The notes: generated from the sequence alone by a model not told the origin. A stretch of 44,380 nucleotides of DNA from Merismopedia glauca CCAP 1448/3 (GCF_003003775.1 NZ_PVWJ01000032.1:1-44380); one strand, 5' to 3'. Counted from the first letter of the stretch, positions 25,648 through 35,230 are shown. Numbers and translations are program-made.

Positions 25648-26154
25648 ATGCTGATGAATCTGCGTCTCGCGACTTTGGCTGATTTGGATCTGCTGCGGTA
25701 CTGGGATGAAAAACCCCATGTCGTTGCCTCAGATCCTAACGATGACTGGAACTGGGGCATAGAACTTAGTCGCACCCCCGACTGGAGAGAGCAATTGATT
25801 GCTGAGATTGATAATCGTCCCATCGGATTTATCCAAATTATCGATCCAGCCCATGAGGAGAGTCACTATTGGGGGGATGTCGCCGCAGATCTGCGCGCTA
25901 TTGACATTTGGATTGGAGAAGAGACGGATTTAGGCAAAGGCTATGGCACCCAAATGATGAAACAGGCGATCCGCCGGTGTTTCGCAGATCCCACTGTGAG
26001 TGCTATACTCATCGATCCCCTAGCCAGCAATATCCGCGCTCAACGCTTCTATGAACGGCTAGGCTTCCAATATAGCGATCGCCGATGGTTTGGTGCAGAT
26101 GACTGCTTTGTTTATCGCCTAAACCGAGCCGATTGGGATGATATTCCTGAGTAG
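25648..26154 (+). CDS. GNAT-family N-acetyltransferase, AAC(6')-like
   Basis: A 168-residue acetyl-CoA-dependent acyltransferase. RLATLADLDLLRYWDEKPHV opens the domain, IDIWIGEETDLGKGYGTQMM is the acetyl-CoA binding strand and loop, and SNIRAQRFYERLGFQ closes it. The DPNDDWNW segment and overall layout resemble the aminoglycoside 6'-N-acetyltransferase branch and iron-siderophore relatives, but chromosomal cyanobacterial members have no shown antibiotic role. The ATG at 25648 stands 11 bases after TGGAGG (25631-25636); the upstream TTG overlaps that site and is rejected. The substrate is not predictable. Confidence 0.87.
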   Translation: MLMNLRLATLADLDLLRYWDEKPHVVASDPNDDWNWGIELSRTPDWREQLIAEIDNRPIGFIQIIDPAHEESHYWGDVAADLRAIDIWIGEETDLGKGYGTQMMKQAIRRCFADPTVSAILIDPLASNIRAQRFYERLGFQYSDRRWFGADDCFVYRLNRADWDDIPE

Positions 26155-26255
26155 GAAGCTTTACAGATTTGGGAAGAAATCATAGCAGTACTTAGACAAA
26201 GTACCAATGCTAGGTATGATTTAACTGCGTATATAAGTCATGCCAAAAATCAGCC

Positions 26256-27620
26256 ATGCGGATACTTTTCGTTTCAGCAGAAGCCGCCCCAATCGCTAAA
26301 ATTGGGGGGATGGGAGATGTCGTCGGTGCTTTACCTAAATATTTAAGGAATATGGGGCATGATGTGCGAATTTTCTTGCCCTATTACGGGTTTTTGCCAG
26401 ACAAGATCGAAATTCCTACGGAACCTGTTTGGTGGGGATCTGCGATGTTCCAAAAGTTTGCTGTCTACGAAACCGTATTACCAGGAACAGATGTTCCTCT
26501 TTATTTGTTTGGGCATCCCGCTTTCGATCCCCGTCGGGTTTATGCTGGAGAAGATGAAGCTTGGCGGTTTACTTTCTTTTCTAATGGTGCGGCGGAGTTT
26601 TGTTGGAACCATTGGAAACCAGATTTGATTCACTGTCATGATTGGCATACAGGGATGATTCCGGTGTGGATGCATCAATCGCCAGATATTAAGACTCTAT
26701 TTACCATCCATAATCTAGCCTATCAAGGACCTGGACGAAGCTTCCTGGAAAAAAATACTTGGTGTCCTTGGTATATGCAAGGAGATAATGTAATGGCGGC
26801 AGCGATCCAATTTGCCGATCGCGTTAATACTGTTTCTCCCACATATGCTAGACAAATTCAAACCCCAGAATATGGGGAAAAGATGCAAGGTTTATTATCT
26901 TTTGTCAGTGGGAAGCTATCTGGAATTGTCAACGGAATTGATACAGAAGCTTATAACCCTGCTAACGATAAATATCTAGCGTCAAATTTTACCGTTGAGA
27001 CGATAGAGAAACGCATAACCAATAAAATTGCACTGCAAGAAGAAGTTGGTTTAGAAGTCAATAAAAATGCTTTCTTAGTCGGAATGGTGAGTCGAGTTGT
27101 CGAACAAAAAGGGTTCGATCTGATTTTGCAAATTCTCGACCGATTTTTATCTTACACTGACGCGCAGTTTGTGTTGCTAGGTACGGGCGATCGCTATTAT
27201 GAAACTCAATTTTGGCAAATGGCTTCTCGTTATCGCGGTCGTCTCGCCGTCTATTTACTCTATAATGAATCCCTATCTAGACGGATTTATGGTGGTTCTG
27301 ATGCATTTTTAATGCCAAGTCGCTTTGAACCTTGCGGAATCAGTCAAATGCTAGCGATGCGTTATGGTTCCATCCCTATTGTGCGCCGCACTGGTGGTTT
27401 GATTGATACAGTTTTCCATCACGAACCTACTCCTCAAACAGGTACGGGCTATTGCTTCGATCGCTACGAACCCCTAGACCTCTATACTTGTATGATTCGC
27501 GCTTGGGAAGGCTATCGCTATAAAGAACAATGGCATAGTCTCCAAAAAAGAGCCATGAATATGGATTTTAGCTGGGAAAAATCGGCTCTGGAGTATATTA
27601 AATTATACGACTCTATCTAG
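26256..27620 (+). CDS. glgA: Glycogen synthase, GlgA2-type
   Basis: A GT5 glycosyltransferase that extends alpha-1,4-glucan from ADP-glucose in storage glycogen. The N-terminus [22 protein letters not shown] has the KxGG donor-binding motif. It matches the cyanobacterial GlgA2 form (sll1393-like in Synechocystis) rather than GlgA1, which has KAGGLGDV. The GT-B core includes [40 protein letters not shown] and [10 protein letters not shown]. Length, 454 residues, is slightly short of other synthases but complete at both ends. It appears to be a single-gene unit; no glgB or glgC is nearby. Confidence 0.93.
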   Translation: MRILFVSAEAAPIAKIGGMGDVVGALPKYLRNMGHDVRIFLPYYGFLPDKIEIPTEPVWWGSAMFQKFAVYETVLPGTDVPLYLFGHPAFDPRRVYAGEDEAWRFTFFSNGAAEFCWNHWKPDLIHCHDWHTGMIPVWMHQSPDIKTLFTIHNLAYQGPGRSFLEKNTWCPWYMQGDNVMAAAIQFADRVNTVSPTYARQIQTPEYGEKMQGLLSFVSGKLSGIVNGIDTEAYNPANDKYLASNFTVETIEKRITNKIALQEEVGLEVNKNAFLVGMVSRVVEQKGFDLILQILDRFLSYTDAQFVLLGTGDRYYETQFWQMASRYRGRLAVYLLYNESLSRRIYGGSDAFLMPSRFEPCGISQMLAMRYGSIPIVRRTGGLIDTVFHHEPTPQTGTGYCFDRYEPLDLYTCMIRAWEGYRYKEQWHSLQKRAMNMDFSWEKSALEYIKLYDSI

Positions 27621-27714
27621 GCACAAGAGTTTTAGATAATTTCAATCTTGTTTCTTACTTGCGAAATTAGACTTTTTGTGTTTGAAGTAACTAATAGTAA
27701 TTTGAAGTAATAAC

Positions 27715-28206
27715 ATGAAGTCTGGAATATTTTTGGGTAGCGTTTTGAGTTTAGCTTCGACACTGGCTATAGCTACTCCAGGATTAACTGCTAATTCTCC
27801 CGCAGAGTTGTTGCGTAAACCACCAAATAATAGCTTTCCTGTCTCAGTCAAGTCAGGTAAATGTCCCAAAAATGTGAAGCTTTGGACTCATGTTCGCGCT
27901 TATGAAGGTGGTGGAGAGTGGACGGTAATTGCCGATACTTTAGCGATCGCTAGTCCTGCTACATTGGTTTCAGGTAATAAAAAAGTTGCCGTATTTCGCG
28001 CTACCCTCAAACCAGCTTTTAAATCTTGTCGAGGTGTCGCTGTCTCTTCAGAAGAAGATTTGAATCTCTACAAATTTGAGTTTCAAGGTGGTAGGGTGAT
28101 TTTCCGCGTCAATTTACCTAAAGATACTCCCAGCAATCCTTCGGCAATTGTCCAAGCTAGAAGAATTAAGGGTCGTCCTTTGGTAAGATGGGCGATCGCT
28201 GATTAA
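27715..28206 (+). CDS. Secreted protein of unknown function
   Basis: A 163-residue protein with a clear signal peptide (MKSGIFLGSVLSLASTLAIA, cleavage probably near residue 25). The mature part is basic and looks beta-rich; it includes two cysteines (KSGKCPKN and FKSCRGV) that could form a disulphide in the periplasm, and FEFQGGRVIFRVNLPKD near the end. I do not recognise a family. It may be related to small cyanobacterial proteins of similar composition. It stands 94 bases after glgA and before a repeat-rich gap. Confidence 0.75.
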   Translation: MKSGIFLGSVLSLASTLAIATPGLTANSPAELLRKPPNNSFPVSVKSGKCPKNVKLWTHVRAYEGGGEWTVIADTLAIASPATLVSGNKKVAVFRATLKPAFKSCRGVAVSSEEDLNLYKFEFQGGRVIFRVNLPKDTPSNPSAIVQARRIKGRPLVRWAIAD

Positions 28207-28500
28207 TTAAGGCAGAAGGAAGAGGGAAGAAGGTAAATTGTAGGGGCGGGTTTAGCAAGCAAATTCAGGCGAAGCGATTTATCTTAAACAAAACCCGCCC
28301 TCTTCCCAGTAAATTCAGGCGAAGCGTTCGCGCAGTGTGCTGGAAGCATATTGATATCAAACAAAACCCGCCCTCTTCAGATATATACGGTGCAACAGAT
28401 CGCTCTATTCAACGATCTAATTTGTTTTTCTCTTCGGAAGCACAACTAGAGATTGATAATTTTTAGTCCTTTCAACTACCTTTTTCAGTTGATCCCTCTT
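28207..28500. repeat. Repeat-rich intergenic region upstream of ppsA
   Basis: AAATTCAGGCGAAGCG occurs at 28261-28276 and 28311-28326. AAACAAAACCCGCCCTCTTC occurs at 28286-28305 and 28359-28378. With GTAGGGGCGGGTTT at 28240-28253 these make a palindromic GGGCGGGTTT/AAACCCGCCC pair with a partial duplication. A related but shorter copy lies at 38528-38590. No coding frame is seen. Confidence 0.8.
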
Positions 28501-28538
28501 GGTCGAAAAGATAATTTAGCTATTTTTATATATTGAAA

Positions 28539-28566
28539 TTGAAAAATTATGATATAATGATATAAT
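28539..28566 (+). promoter_or_regulatory. Candidate ppsA promoter
   Basis: TTGAAA (28539-28544) and TATAAT (28561-28566) are 16 bases apart. A second overlapping TTGAAA (28533) and TATAAT (28553) pair has a poorer 14-base spacer. The leader to the ATG would be about 230 bases, leaving room for regulation; no known riboswitch is recognised in it. Confidence 0.5.
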
Positions 28567-28803
28567 CGATCCTGGATTTAGCAACTATTAGCTTAAATTG
28601 TCACAAAATCTGAATTAGATCCTCACAAAAGATTAAGAGTTAGCAACTTTTGACCCAAGAGCGAAGCGCGATCGCTAAACTTGAAATATACCGAATTCAA
28701 TTAACTAACAATAAGTCAGAAACAGACCATAATTTATCATCTGACTGGTGCAGAAGATTATTTCAAATCAATTAAATCCCCAAGGTTTGTGGAGGGAATA
28801 GAT

Positions 28804-31800
28804 ATGACTATGGTAGCTCAAGCCACCTCTGCTTTGTCATCTCAAGATCGAGCTTTAATTCTTTGGTTTGATGAAGTGGGAATCGCTGATATTCACCTAG
28901 TAGGCGGGAAAAATGCCTCATTAGGCGAAATGATCCGGCAGTTGGCAACTGAAGGGGTGAATGTCCCGATGGGGTTTGCTACCACGGCTTTAGCTTATCG
29001 TTATTTTATTGAAAAAGCAGGTTTAGAAACGGAATTACGTCAGCTATTTGCCGATCTAGATGTTGACGATATGCAGAATTTGCGGCAAATTGGACAGAAA
29101 GCGCGATCGCTAATTTTGCAAACTCCCTTTCCTGAAGATCTATCAGCAGCGATCGCTCAAGCTTATACTGCTATGTGCGATAAATATGGCATCGATATGG
29201 ATGTAGCCGTCCGTTCTAGCGCTACGGCTGAAGACTTGCCAGATGCCAGTTTTGCGGGTCAACAAGAGACATTTTTGAACGTACAGACAGTAAAAGGGGT
29301 GCTAGAGGCTTGTCATAAATGCTTTGCCTCTATTTTTACCGATCGCGCTATCTCATATCGCCAAGCAAAAGGATTTGACCATTTTGAGGTAGCTTTATCA
29401 GTCGGCGTGCAAAAAATGGTGCGATCTGACTTAGCCTCATCCGGTGTCATGTTTTCTATCGATACCGAAACCGGATTCAAAGATGCTGCCTTAATTACCG
29501 CCGCCTATGGATTGGGAGAAAATATCGTCCAAGGTGCAGTCAATCCAGATGAATATCTAGTCTTCAAACCCACCTTAAAAGATGGATTTTGCCCAATTTT
29601 AGACAAACGGTTGGGAACCAAAGAAATTCGGTTAGTTTGCGATGTGGGTGGTTGCAAAATTACTAAACAAGAGAAAGTCCCCCTCGAAGAACAGCAACAA
29701 TTTGCCCTTAATGACGCAGAAATCCTCCAACTCGCCAAATGGGCGGTAGTAATTGAAAATCATTATAGCCAAGTGCGGGGAACCTATACCCCAATGGATA
29801 TTGAGTGGGCAAAAGATGGGCTTACCAATGAGCTATTTATCGTCCAAGCCCGCCCCGAAACCGTCCAATCTCAGAAAAGTCAGCAGATTTTAAAGAGTTA
29901 TCACCTGCAAGGACAAAGTGAAGTTTTAGTGACAGGTAGAAGTGTCGGAGAGGCGATCGGTCAAGGGAAAGCCCGCGTTATCTTAGATGCTAGCAAAATT
30001 GACCTATTCCAGCCAGGAGAAGTTTTAGTCACATCTAGAACTGACCCCGACTGGGAGCCTATCATGAAGAAAGCCAGCGCTATAGTGACAGATCAGGGTG
30101 GTAGGACATGTTTTGAGGGTGACACCAAGGTATTAACTAATCGAGGTTTTCTCGGTTTACGAGAAATTTACGAACAAGGTCATGAAGGATTAGTTACTTT
30201 ATCTTTAAATATCCAAACCCACAAAATCGAATGGCAACCAATCCTAGATTCAATGCAAAGGCGATCGCAATTCATTGGAGTTAGTGTCTCTCAAAGTGGC
30301 AAAGTTACTGATAATATCCTTCGCCTCACTCCCGATCATAAAATGATTAATCTGAGAGAAGGAAAATATGTCAAAACTGAAATTCAAGAGATGCTATCTG
30401 AAGAGGAAATGGTAGTTATCTCTCAAAATATTCCTGAATTGACTAGTGGAAAATCTTCAGCAACTAAACTTGCATATTTGTTAGGTGGGTTATTAACTGA
30501 TGGTTCTATTTACAAAACTCGAACTCACGGTGAAGTTCAGTTCATTCAGAAAGATATCCCAGAAAAGCAAGAATTTATTAGAGTGATGAATGAAAACATC
30601 ACTGAAATTTATGGTAAATCATTTGTGCCATGTCTCAAACAAAAGTCTAGTGGATATATTCGGGGACAATTAGTAGTAGGAGAAGCCACCGCTTATCGAC
30701 TTTATTCTAAACAAGTAGCAGAAGATTTGTACGATAAGAAACAAAGTATTGTCGAGTTTCTGATCGACAGTTCTAGTGAAGTAGCATATCACTTCTTAGG
30801 TGGAGTTATAGATGGAGATGGTTGTTTCTTTAACAACAGAATCAATATTTATGTATCTAATGAATTACTTTTGCAAGCGATCGCAGTAGCTTGTTTGAAA
30901 ATTGGGATTGTTCCTCAAGTAACTAACAATCGCCACATATATCACGTTCAATTAGTCGAGAAACTATCAGAAATTTTGCAATTTACTTGTAGAGTTACTG
31001 GAGAAGTCAGAAGCAGAAAGATCCAAACTCGATTTTTTGCTACCAGGCAACTGTTTGATAATAATGTTACTGGTCAAATTAAGTTGAGGAGAGACAACAA
31101 TTTCCTGATTTCTGACCGACAACTCAGTCAAATGGGTCAGTTTCAAGACTTAGTGGCTGGAGATATCAGGATGCAAAGGGTTATTCCTGTTGAGTCAAAA
31201 ACACCTGGCGATGTCTATAACATTACGGTAGCTGAACATCATAACTATATCGTCTTCACCAGTAAATACACTCCTGTCGTAGTATGTAACTGCCACGCCG
31301 CGATAATAGCCCGTGAGATGGGAATTCCGGCTATAGTCGGCTGTGGTAATGCTACAGACATCCTCAAAACGGGTCAAGAAGTCACCATATCTTGTGCAGA
31401 AGGAGATGAAGGCAAAGTCTATACAGGTTTACTTCCCTTTGAACTTCAAGAAATTGCCTTAGAAAACCTTCCCCATACCCGCACCAAAATCATGATGAAT
31501 GTGGGGAATCCAGAAGAAGCTTTCCGCTTATCAGGGATTCCTAATGATGGGGTAGGATTAGCCAGACTAGAATTTATTATTGCGAACCATATCAAAGTTC
31601 ATCCACTGGCACTATTGCATTTTGATGAGTTAGAAGACGAACAAACTCAAGCAAAAATTGCTCAGTTAACCCATCTTTATCCAGATAAATCTCAATACTT
31701 CGTTCAAAAACTCGCCCAAGGTGTCGCTAGGATCGCCGCAGCCTTCTATCCTAATCCAGCGATCGTGCGTTTGAGTGATTTCAAATCGAACGAATACGCT

Positions 31801-32421
31801 AACCTGTTGGGGGGACAGCAGTTTGAACCCAAAGAGGAAAACCCGATGCTAGGGTGGCGGGGTGCATCTAGATACTACGATCCGCTTTATAGAGAAGCTT
31901 TTGCCCTGGAATGTCACGCTATCAAGCAAGTTAGAGATGAAATGGGTTTAACTAACGTAATTCCCATGATTCCATTTTGTCGCACCCCCGATGAAGGGCG
32001 TAAAGTAATTGCTGAAATGGCAAAACACGGTTTAGTCAGGGGAGAAAATGGCTTAGAAGTTTATGTAATGTGCGAGTTACCCAGTAACGTGATTCTCGCT
32101 GACGAATTTAGTCAGGTTTTTGATGGTTTTTCGATTGGTTCCAACGATTTAACCCAATTAACCTTGGGTTTAGACCGAGATTCTGCCTTAGTCGCCGATA
32201 TCTTTGACGAACGTAACCCCGCCGTGATGAGAATGGTTGAAATGGCGATCGCCACCGCCCAAAAATATCACCGCAAAATCGGCATCTGCGGTCAAGCACC
32301 CAGCGATTATCCTGAATTTGCCCGTTTCCTAGTAGAAAAAGGGATTAACTCCATGAGTCTCAATCCAGACTCAATTTTGAAAACCTTGCTGGAAGTAGCT
32401 AAAGTGGAAGCAGAATTTTAA
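28804..32421 (+). CDS. ppsA: Phosphoenolpyruvate synthase precursor containing an intein
   Basis: PpsA converts pyruvate, ATP and water to phosphoenolpyruvate, AMP and phosphate in gluconeogenesis. The N-terminal ATP-binding domain has VGGKNASLGEMIRQL and VRSSATAEDLPDASFAGQQET. The phosphohistidine swivel domain should read GGRTCHAAIIARE, but here a 394-residue intein separates GGRT (up to residue 435) from CHAAIIARE (from residue 830). The C-terminal barrel has FDGFSIGSNDLTQLTLGLD and the catalytic CGQAPSDYPEFA. Without the intein the protein is 811 residues, normal for cyanobacteria, so the enzyme works only after splicing. The ATG at 28804 follows GGAGGG by seven bases; GTG 28789 is rejected. 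The Uma2 gene converges 13 bases downstream. Confidence 0.97.
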   Translation: MTMVAQATSALSSQDRALILWFDEVGIADIHLVGGKNASLGEMIRQLATEGVNVPMGFATTALAYRYFIEKAGLETELRQLFADLDVDDMQNLRQIGQKARSLILQTPFPEDLSAAIAQAYTAMCDKYGIDMDVAVRSSATAEDLPDASFAGQQETFLNVQTVKGVLEACHKCFASIFTDRAISYRQAKGFDHFEVALSVGVQKMVRSDLASSGVMFSIDTETGFKDAALITAAYGLGENIVQGAVNPDEYLVFKPTLKDGFCPILDKRLGTKEIRLVCDVGGCKITKQEKVPLEEQQQFALNDAEILQLAKWAVVIENHYSQVRGTYTPMDIEWAKDGLTNELFIVQARPETVQSQKSQQILKSYHLQGQSEVLVTGRSVGEAIGQGKARVILDASKIDLFQPGEVLVTSRTDPDWEPIMKKASAIVTDQGGRTCFEGDTKVLTNRGFLGLREIYEQGHEGLVTLSLNIQTHKIEWQPILDSMQRRSQFIGVSVSQSGKVTDNILRLTPDHKMINLREGKYVKTEIQEMLSEEEMVVISQNIPELTSGKSSATKLAYLLGGLLTDGSIYKTRTHGEVQFIQKDIPEKQEFIRVMNENITEIYGKSFVPCLKQKSSGYIRGQLVVGEATAYRLYSKQVAEDLYDKKQSIVEFLIDSSSEVAYHFLGGVIDGDGCFFNNRINIYVSNELLLQAIAVACLKIGIVPQVTNNRHIYHVQLVEKLSEILQFTCRVTGEVRSRKIQTRFFATRQLFDNNVTGQIKLRRDNNFLISDRQLSQMGQFQDLVAGDIRMQRVIPVESKTPGDVYNITVAEHHNYIVFTSKYTPVVVCNCHAAIIAREMGIPAIVGCGNATDILKTGQEVTISCAEGDEGKVYTGLLPFELQEIALENLPHTRTKIMMNVGNPEEAFRLSGIPNDGVGLARLEFIIANHIKVHPLALLHFDELEDEQTQAKIAQLTHLYPDKSQYFVQKLAQGVARIAAAFYPNPAIVRLSDFKSNEYANLLGGQQFEPKEENPMLGWRGASRYYDPLYREAFALECHAIKQVRDEMGLTNVIPMIPFCRTPDEGRKVIAEMAKHGLVRGENGLEVYVMCELPSNVILADEFSQVFDGFSIGSNDLTQLTLGLDRDSALVADIFDERNPAVMRMVEMAIATAQKYHRKIGICGQAPSDYPEFARFLVEKGINSMSLNPDSILKTLLEVAKVEAEF
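30109..31290 (+). mobile_element. Intein with LAGLIDADG homing endonuclease inside PpsA
   Basis: The intein runs from Cys (codon 30109) to Asn (codon 31288-31290), with Cys+1 at 31291. Block A is CFEGDTKVLTNRGF. Block B is LRLTPDHKMI, with the usual T-x-x-H. Two dodecapeptide endonuclease motifs are present: LAYLLGGLLTDG (intein residues 121-132) and FLGGVIDGDG (229-238). Block F is VYNITVAEHHNYIVF. Block G is VVVCN, where the penultimate residue is Cys in place of the common His. The insertion point is the phosphohistidine motif of PpsA, a highly conserved site and so a typical homing target. A HIP1-type CGATCG-containing site inside the intein (30259-30266) hints at long residence in cyanobacteria. 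Confidence 0.96.
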
Positions 32422-32434
32422 CCTCAAGATAATC

Positions 32435-33028
32435 TCACCTCAAGCAATCAAAAATATCGCCCACAGTTAATTTTATAACTGATGCAAATTCTGGCAGAGG
32501 AAGGCTGGCTTTAGTTTCATCAATTATCCTCAATTCCGAGCCAGACTGACAGACGAGAATAGATCGCTCTTCTGGATCAATTAACCATCCCATCTGCGAG
32601 CCATGTTTAAGGCAATGAGTGATGTTTTTTAAGACTTTGGTGGTACTTTGAGCCGGAGAAAGAATCTCAATCGTCCAGTCAGGGGCAGTAGTAAAATTAT
32701 TAGCAATATCTCCGCTTTCGGTGCGAGGAATTCTGGAGTTTTTGAAGACAGCTATGTCAGGAACAATCGATCTATTAGCAAAAGTACACCGTAATTCGGG
32801 AAATGGGGTGGCGATTCCAGTTTTTTTCAAGGCTAAAGTGAGCATAACAATGATTTCAGCTTGAATAATACTGTGTTGTCCCTGTGGCATGGGTTTTTGA
32901 ATAATTTGCCCATCAAAGTATTCGCTAGCAGGTTTCGTCTCTGCTAATTCCAGAAACTCTTCTAGGGTGATGGGTTTGCTTGGAGTTTGAACCACTGGTA
33001 TTTTTGCTCTAATCTGAATGGCGATCAC
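32435..33028 (-). CDS. Uma2-family putative endonuclease (DUF820)
   Basis: A 197-residue member of the Uma2/DUF820 family, which is greatly expanded in cyanobacteria and has a PD-(D/E)xK-like nuclease fold. It shows the usual order TLEEFLEL, EYFDGQIIQKPMPQGQHSII, SIVPDIAVF, PDWTIEILSPAQST and MGWLIDPEERSI. The candidate catalytic residues are the Asp of VPDIAV and the Glu of IEILSP. Biological role is unknown; many copies probably ride with mobile DNA. Translation appears to start at GTG 33028, with no strong ribosome binding site visible. It converges with ppsA and lies downstream of ilvB on the same strand with 36 bases between. Confidence 0.9.
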   Translation of the reverse strand: MIAIQIRAKIPVVQTPSKPITLEEFLELAETKPASEYFDGQIIQKPMPQGQHSIIQAEIIVMLTLALKKTGIATPFPELRCTFANRSIVPDIAVFKNSRIPRTESGDIANNFTTAPDWTIEILSPAQSTTKVLKNITHCLKHGSQMGWLIDPEERSILVCQSGSELRIIDETKASLPLPEFASVIKLTVGDIFDCLR

Positions 33029-33064
33029 TGCTGCTATAGGCGATCGCCCTTCCTTCTTTTATAT

Positions 33065-34927
33065 CTACAATTTAGTCCCACATTCCGGACAAAAATTGTT
33101 GCTATTGACGGTTTTTGCCCCACAACAATTGCAATAGATCAGTTCGGCTAAGGTTTGGACTGGTGGGCGTTTGGGCAACCCTACCATTTGAGCATTGCTC
33201 TTTCCAGGAGGAACCATAGGGTAGCAATTCTCATCTCGTTTGACTCGCACCTCTAGGATGACTGGGCAATCTGCGGCTAACATTTCAGCTACAGCATCTG
33301 GCAGGTCTTCTTTCCGTTCTACCACCATCCCCTTAATACCATAGGCTTGGGCTAGCAGGATGATATTGGGCATTCCGACTTCCATATTAGAAGAAGAATA
33401 CCGCTCTTCATAGAAAGCCTCTTGCCACTGGCGCACCATTCCTTGCCAACCATTGTTTAAAATCACGGTTTTCACGTTGATTTTAAATTGAGCCAGAGTT
33501 CCCAATTCTTGCAAATTCATCTGGAAACTGGCATCGCCACTGACGCAGATTACCTGGGCTTCAGGTACAGCAACTTTAACACCCATTGCGGCAGGAACGC
33601 CAAAACCCATCGTTCCCAATCCACCGCTAGTAATCCACTGACGGGGACCATTTTTTAGGAATTGGGCTGCCCACATTTGATGTTGCCCTACATCTGTAGT
33701 GTAGTATGCATCTGGGGCTTGATTTGCCAGTTCAACGATTACCTGCTGGGGAGAAATCGCATCGGGGTAATCAGACACTTGTAGAGGATAGTCTTCTCGC
33801 CAGCGATCGATTCTGTCTCGCCAAGCTTGGGTTTGAGATGGTTCCCCATAAACCCCAATTTCATGACAGCGACGGAGTAAATCCATCAAAACTTGCCGTA
33901 CATCTCCCACAATTGGGACTTGTGGGGCGCGGTTTTTACCGACTTCAGCCGGATCGATGTCGATGTGAATTACCTTAGCGCGGGAGGCGAATTCATCTAA
34001 TTTACCCGTCACGCGATCGTCAAATCTCGCACCGACAGCGATTAATAAATCGCACTCACTCACCGCAAAATTAGCGTAAGCAGTGCCATGCATCCCCAGC
34101 ATCCCCACCGCTAGGGGATGTTTCTCATCAAAAGACCCTTTCCCCAATAGGGTGGTGGTAACGGGAATTTGGAACAATTCAGCTAATTCTTTGATTTCGG
34201 CATGGGCACCAGAAGCGATCGCCCCACCACCGATATAAAGTAGGGGTTGATGACTTTCTTTAATTAAATCTAAAGCTTGACTAATTTGCCGAGGATTACC
34301 CTTATTTGTCGGGCGATATCCGATTAATCTGACCGTTCCAGGTTCGACAGGAATATAATCAAATTCTGCTAATGCTACATCTTTAGGGACATCGATTAAT
34401 ACAGGTCCTGGACGACCGCTACTGGCGATGTGGAAAGCTTCGCCGACAATTCTCGCCATATCTCTAGGATCGCGCACTACATAGGAGTGTTTGACGATGG
34501 GTATAGTAATCCCATAAATATCAGTTTCCTGGAAAGCATCGGTGCCGATCGCTGCTAAGGGAACTTGTCCTGTCACAATTACCATCGGAATCGAGTCCAT
34601 TTGAGCCGTAGCAATACCAGTGACTAAGTTGGTTGCTCCGGGTCCTGAAGTCGCAAAACACACGCCTACTTGCCCTGTAGCTCTAGCATAACCATCTGCG
34701 GCGTGGGCTGCGCCTTGCTCGTGTCTAACCAGAATATGACTAATGCCGCCTTCGGCTTCTGCACGATATAATTCATCATAAATCGGCAAAATTGCGCCGC
34801 CTGGATAGCCAAAGATATGCTTCACTCCATGACGCTTCAAACTATCGATCAGGGCAAAACCACCCGTGCGTTGGTTACTGGCTTTGGGGGTGTCTGCTTT
34901 GGGGGGTAAGCTTCGGGAACGCACCAT
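33065..34927 (-). CDS. ilvB: Acetolactate synthase large subunit with C-terminal Cys ribbon
   Basis: The thiamine-diphosphate enzyme that makes acetolactate or acetohydroxybutyrate, the first common step of valine, leucine and isoleucine synthesis. Domains are in the standard order: the pyrimidine-binding domain ([15 protein letters not shown], catalytic Glu in [19 protein letters not shown]), the central FAD-related domain ([12 protein letters not shown]), and the pyrophosphate-binding domain ([15 protein letters not shown]...VILNN). The last 25 residues add four cysteines in two C-x2-C pairs (599/602 and 613/616, ending CPECGTKL), a rubredoxin-like zinc ribbon not needed for the classical reaction. 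Start ATG 34927; the adjacent TTG is not required. The small subunit gene ilvN is not nearby. Confidence 0.95.
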   Translation of the reverse strand: MVRSRSLPPKADTPKASNQRTGGFALIDSLKRHGVKHIFGYPGGAILPIYDELYRAEAEGGISHILVRHEQGAAHAADGYARATGQVGVCFATSGPGATNLVTGIATAQMDSIPMVIVTGQVPLAAIGTDAFQETDIYGITIPIVKHSYVVRDPRDMARIVGEAFHIASSGRPGPVLIDVPKDVALAEFDYIPVEPGTVRLIGYRPTNKGNPRQISQALDLIKESHQPLLYIGGGAIASGAHAEIKELAELFQIPVTTTLLGKGSFDEKHPLAVGMLGMHGTAYANFAVSECDLLIAVGARFDDRVTGKLDEFASRAKVIHIDIDPAEVGKNRAPQVPIVGDVRQVLMDLLRRCHEIGVYGEPSQTQAWRDRIDRWREDYPLQVSDYPDAISPQQVIVELANQAPDAYYTTDVGQHQMWAAQFLKNGPRQWITSGGLGTMGFGVPAAMGVKVAVPEAQVICVSGDASFQMNLQELGTLAQFKINVKTVILNNGWQGMVRQWQEAFYEERYSSSNMEVGMPNIILLAQAYGIKGMVVERKEDLPDAVAEMLAADCPVILEVRVKRDENCYPMVPPGKSNAQMVGLPKRPPVQTLAELIYCNCCGAKTVNSNNFCPECGTKL

Positions 34928-35230
34928 CAACCTAAAACCTCAAAAAATAGCTCGGTTTATATTATTAATTTTGTATCCTATGATGCCCGATCCCCAATAA
35001 TTTTTCAGTCTAGTATTGATACCGATTGATTAATTGTCAAGATTACAAAGCAAAAAGCTGTGGGGTGTGGGGGAATAAATGAAGATTATCTGGGTATTGT
35101 CGCCCCAATACGGTTCGGTTAGACCAAAATTACCATGTTCAATTGACGAGACACTGCGGTATCTAAACTGTTAATCAAGGTCATGGAGAGCTTATCCGAA
35201 CCGTATTGATTGTCGCCCAGTCAGTTTACG
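34928..35230. other. Intergenic region between ilvB and the YkgJ gene
   Basis: The first 120 bases are presumably the minus-strand ilvB promoter and leader. The rest holds the 103-bp MITE described separately. No coding frame was seen. Confidence 0.55.
35096..35218. mobile_element. MITE with 13-bp terminal inverted repeats and 10-bp target duplication
   Basis: The element is 103 bp (35106-35208). Its ends are CAATACGGTTCGG (35106-35118) and the exact reverse complement CCGAACCGTATTG (35196-35208). It is flanked directly by ATTGTCGCCC at 35096-35105 and 35209-35218, a 10-bp direct repeat, which is what transposition leaves behind. There is no room for a transposase, so it would be moved in trans by a full-length element with similar ends. 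A duplication near 10 bp is compatible with IS4-like transposases, among others. Confidence 0.85.

Noticed and set aside
25648-26154. Aminoglycoside resistance gene
   Set aside because: The likeness is to the fold and branch only; chromosomal GNAT proteins of this type rarely give resistance and no mobile context is present.
28261-28380. Repeats before ppsA as a CRISPR array
   Set aside because: Only two copies of each block, different block types alternate, and no cas genes are near.
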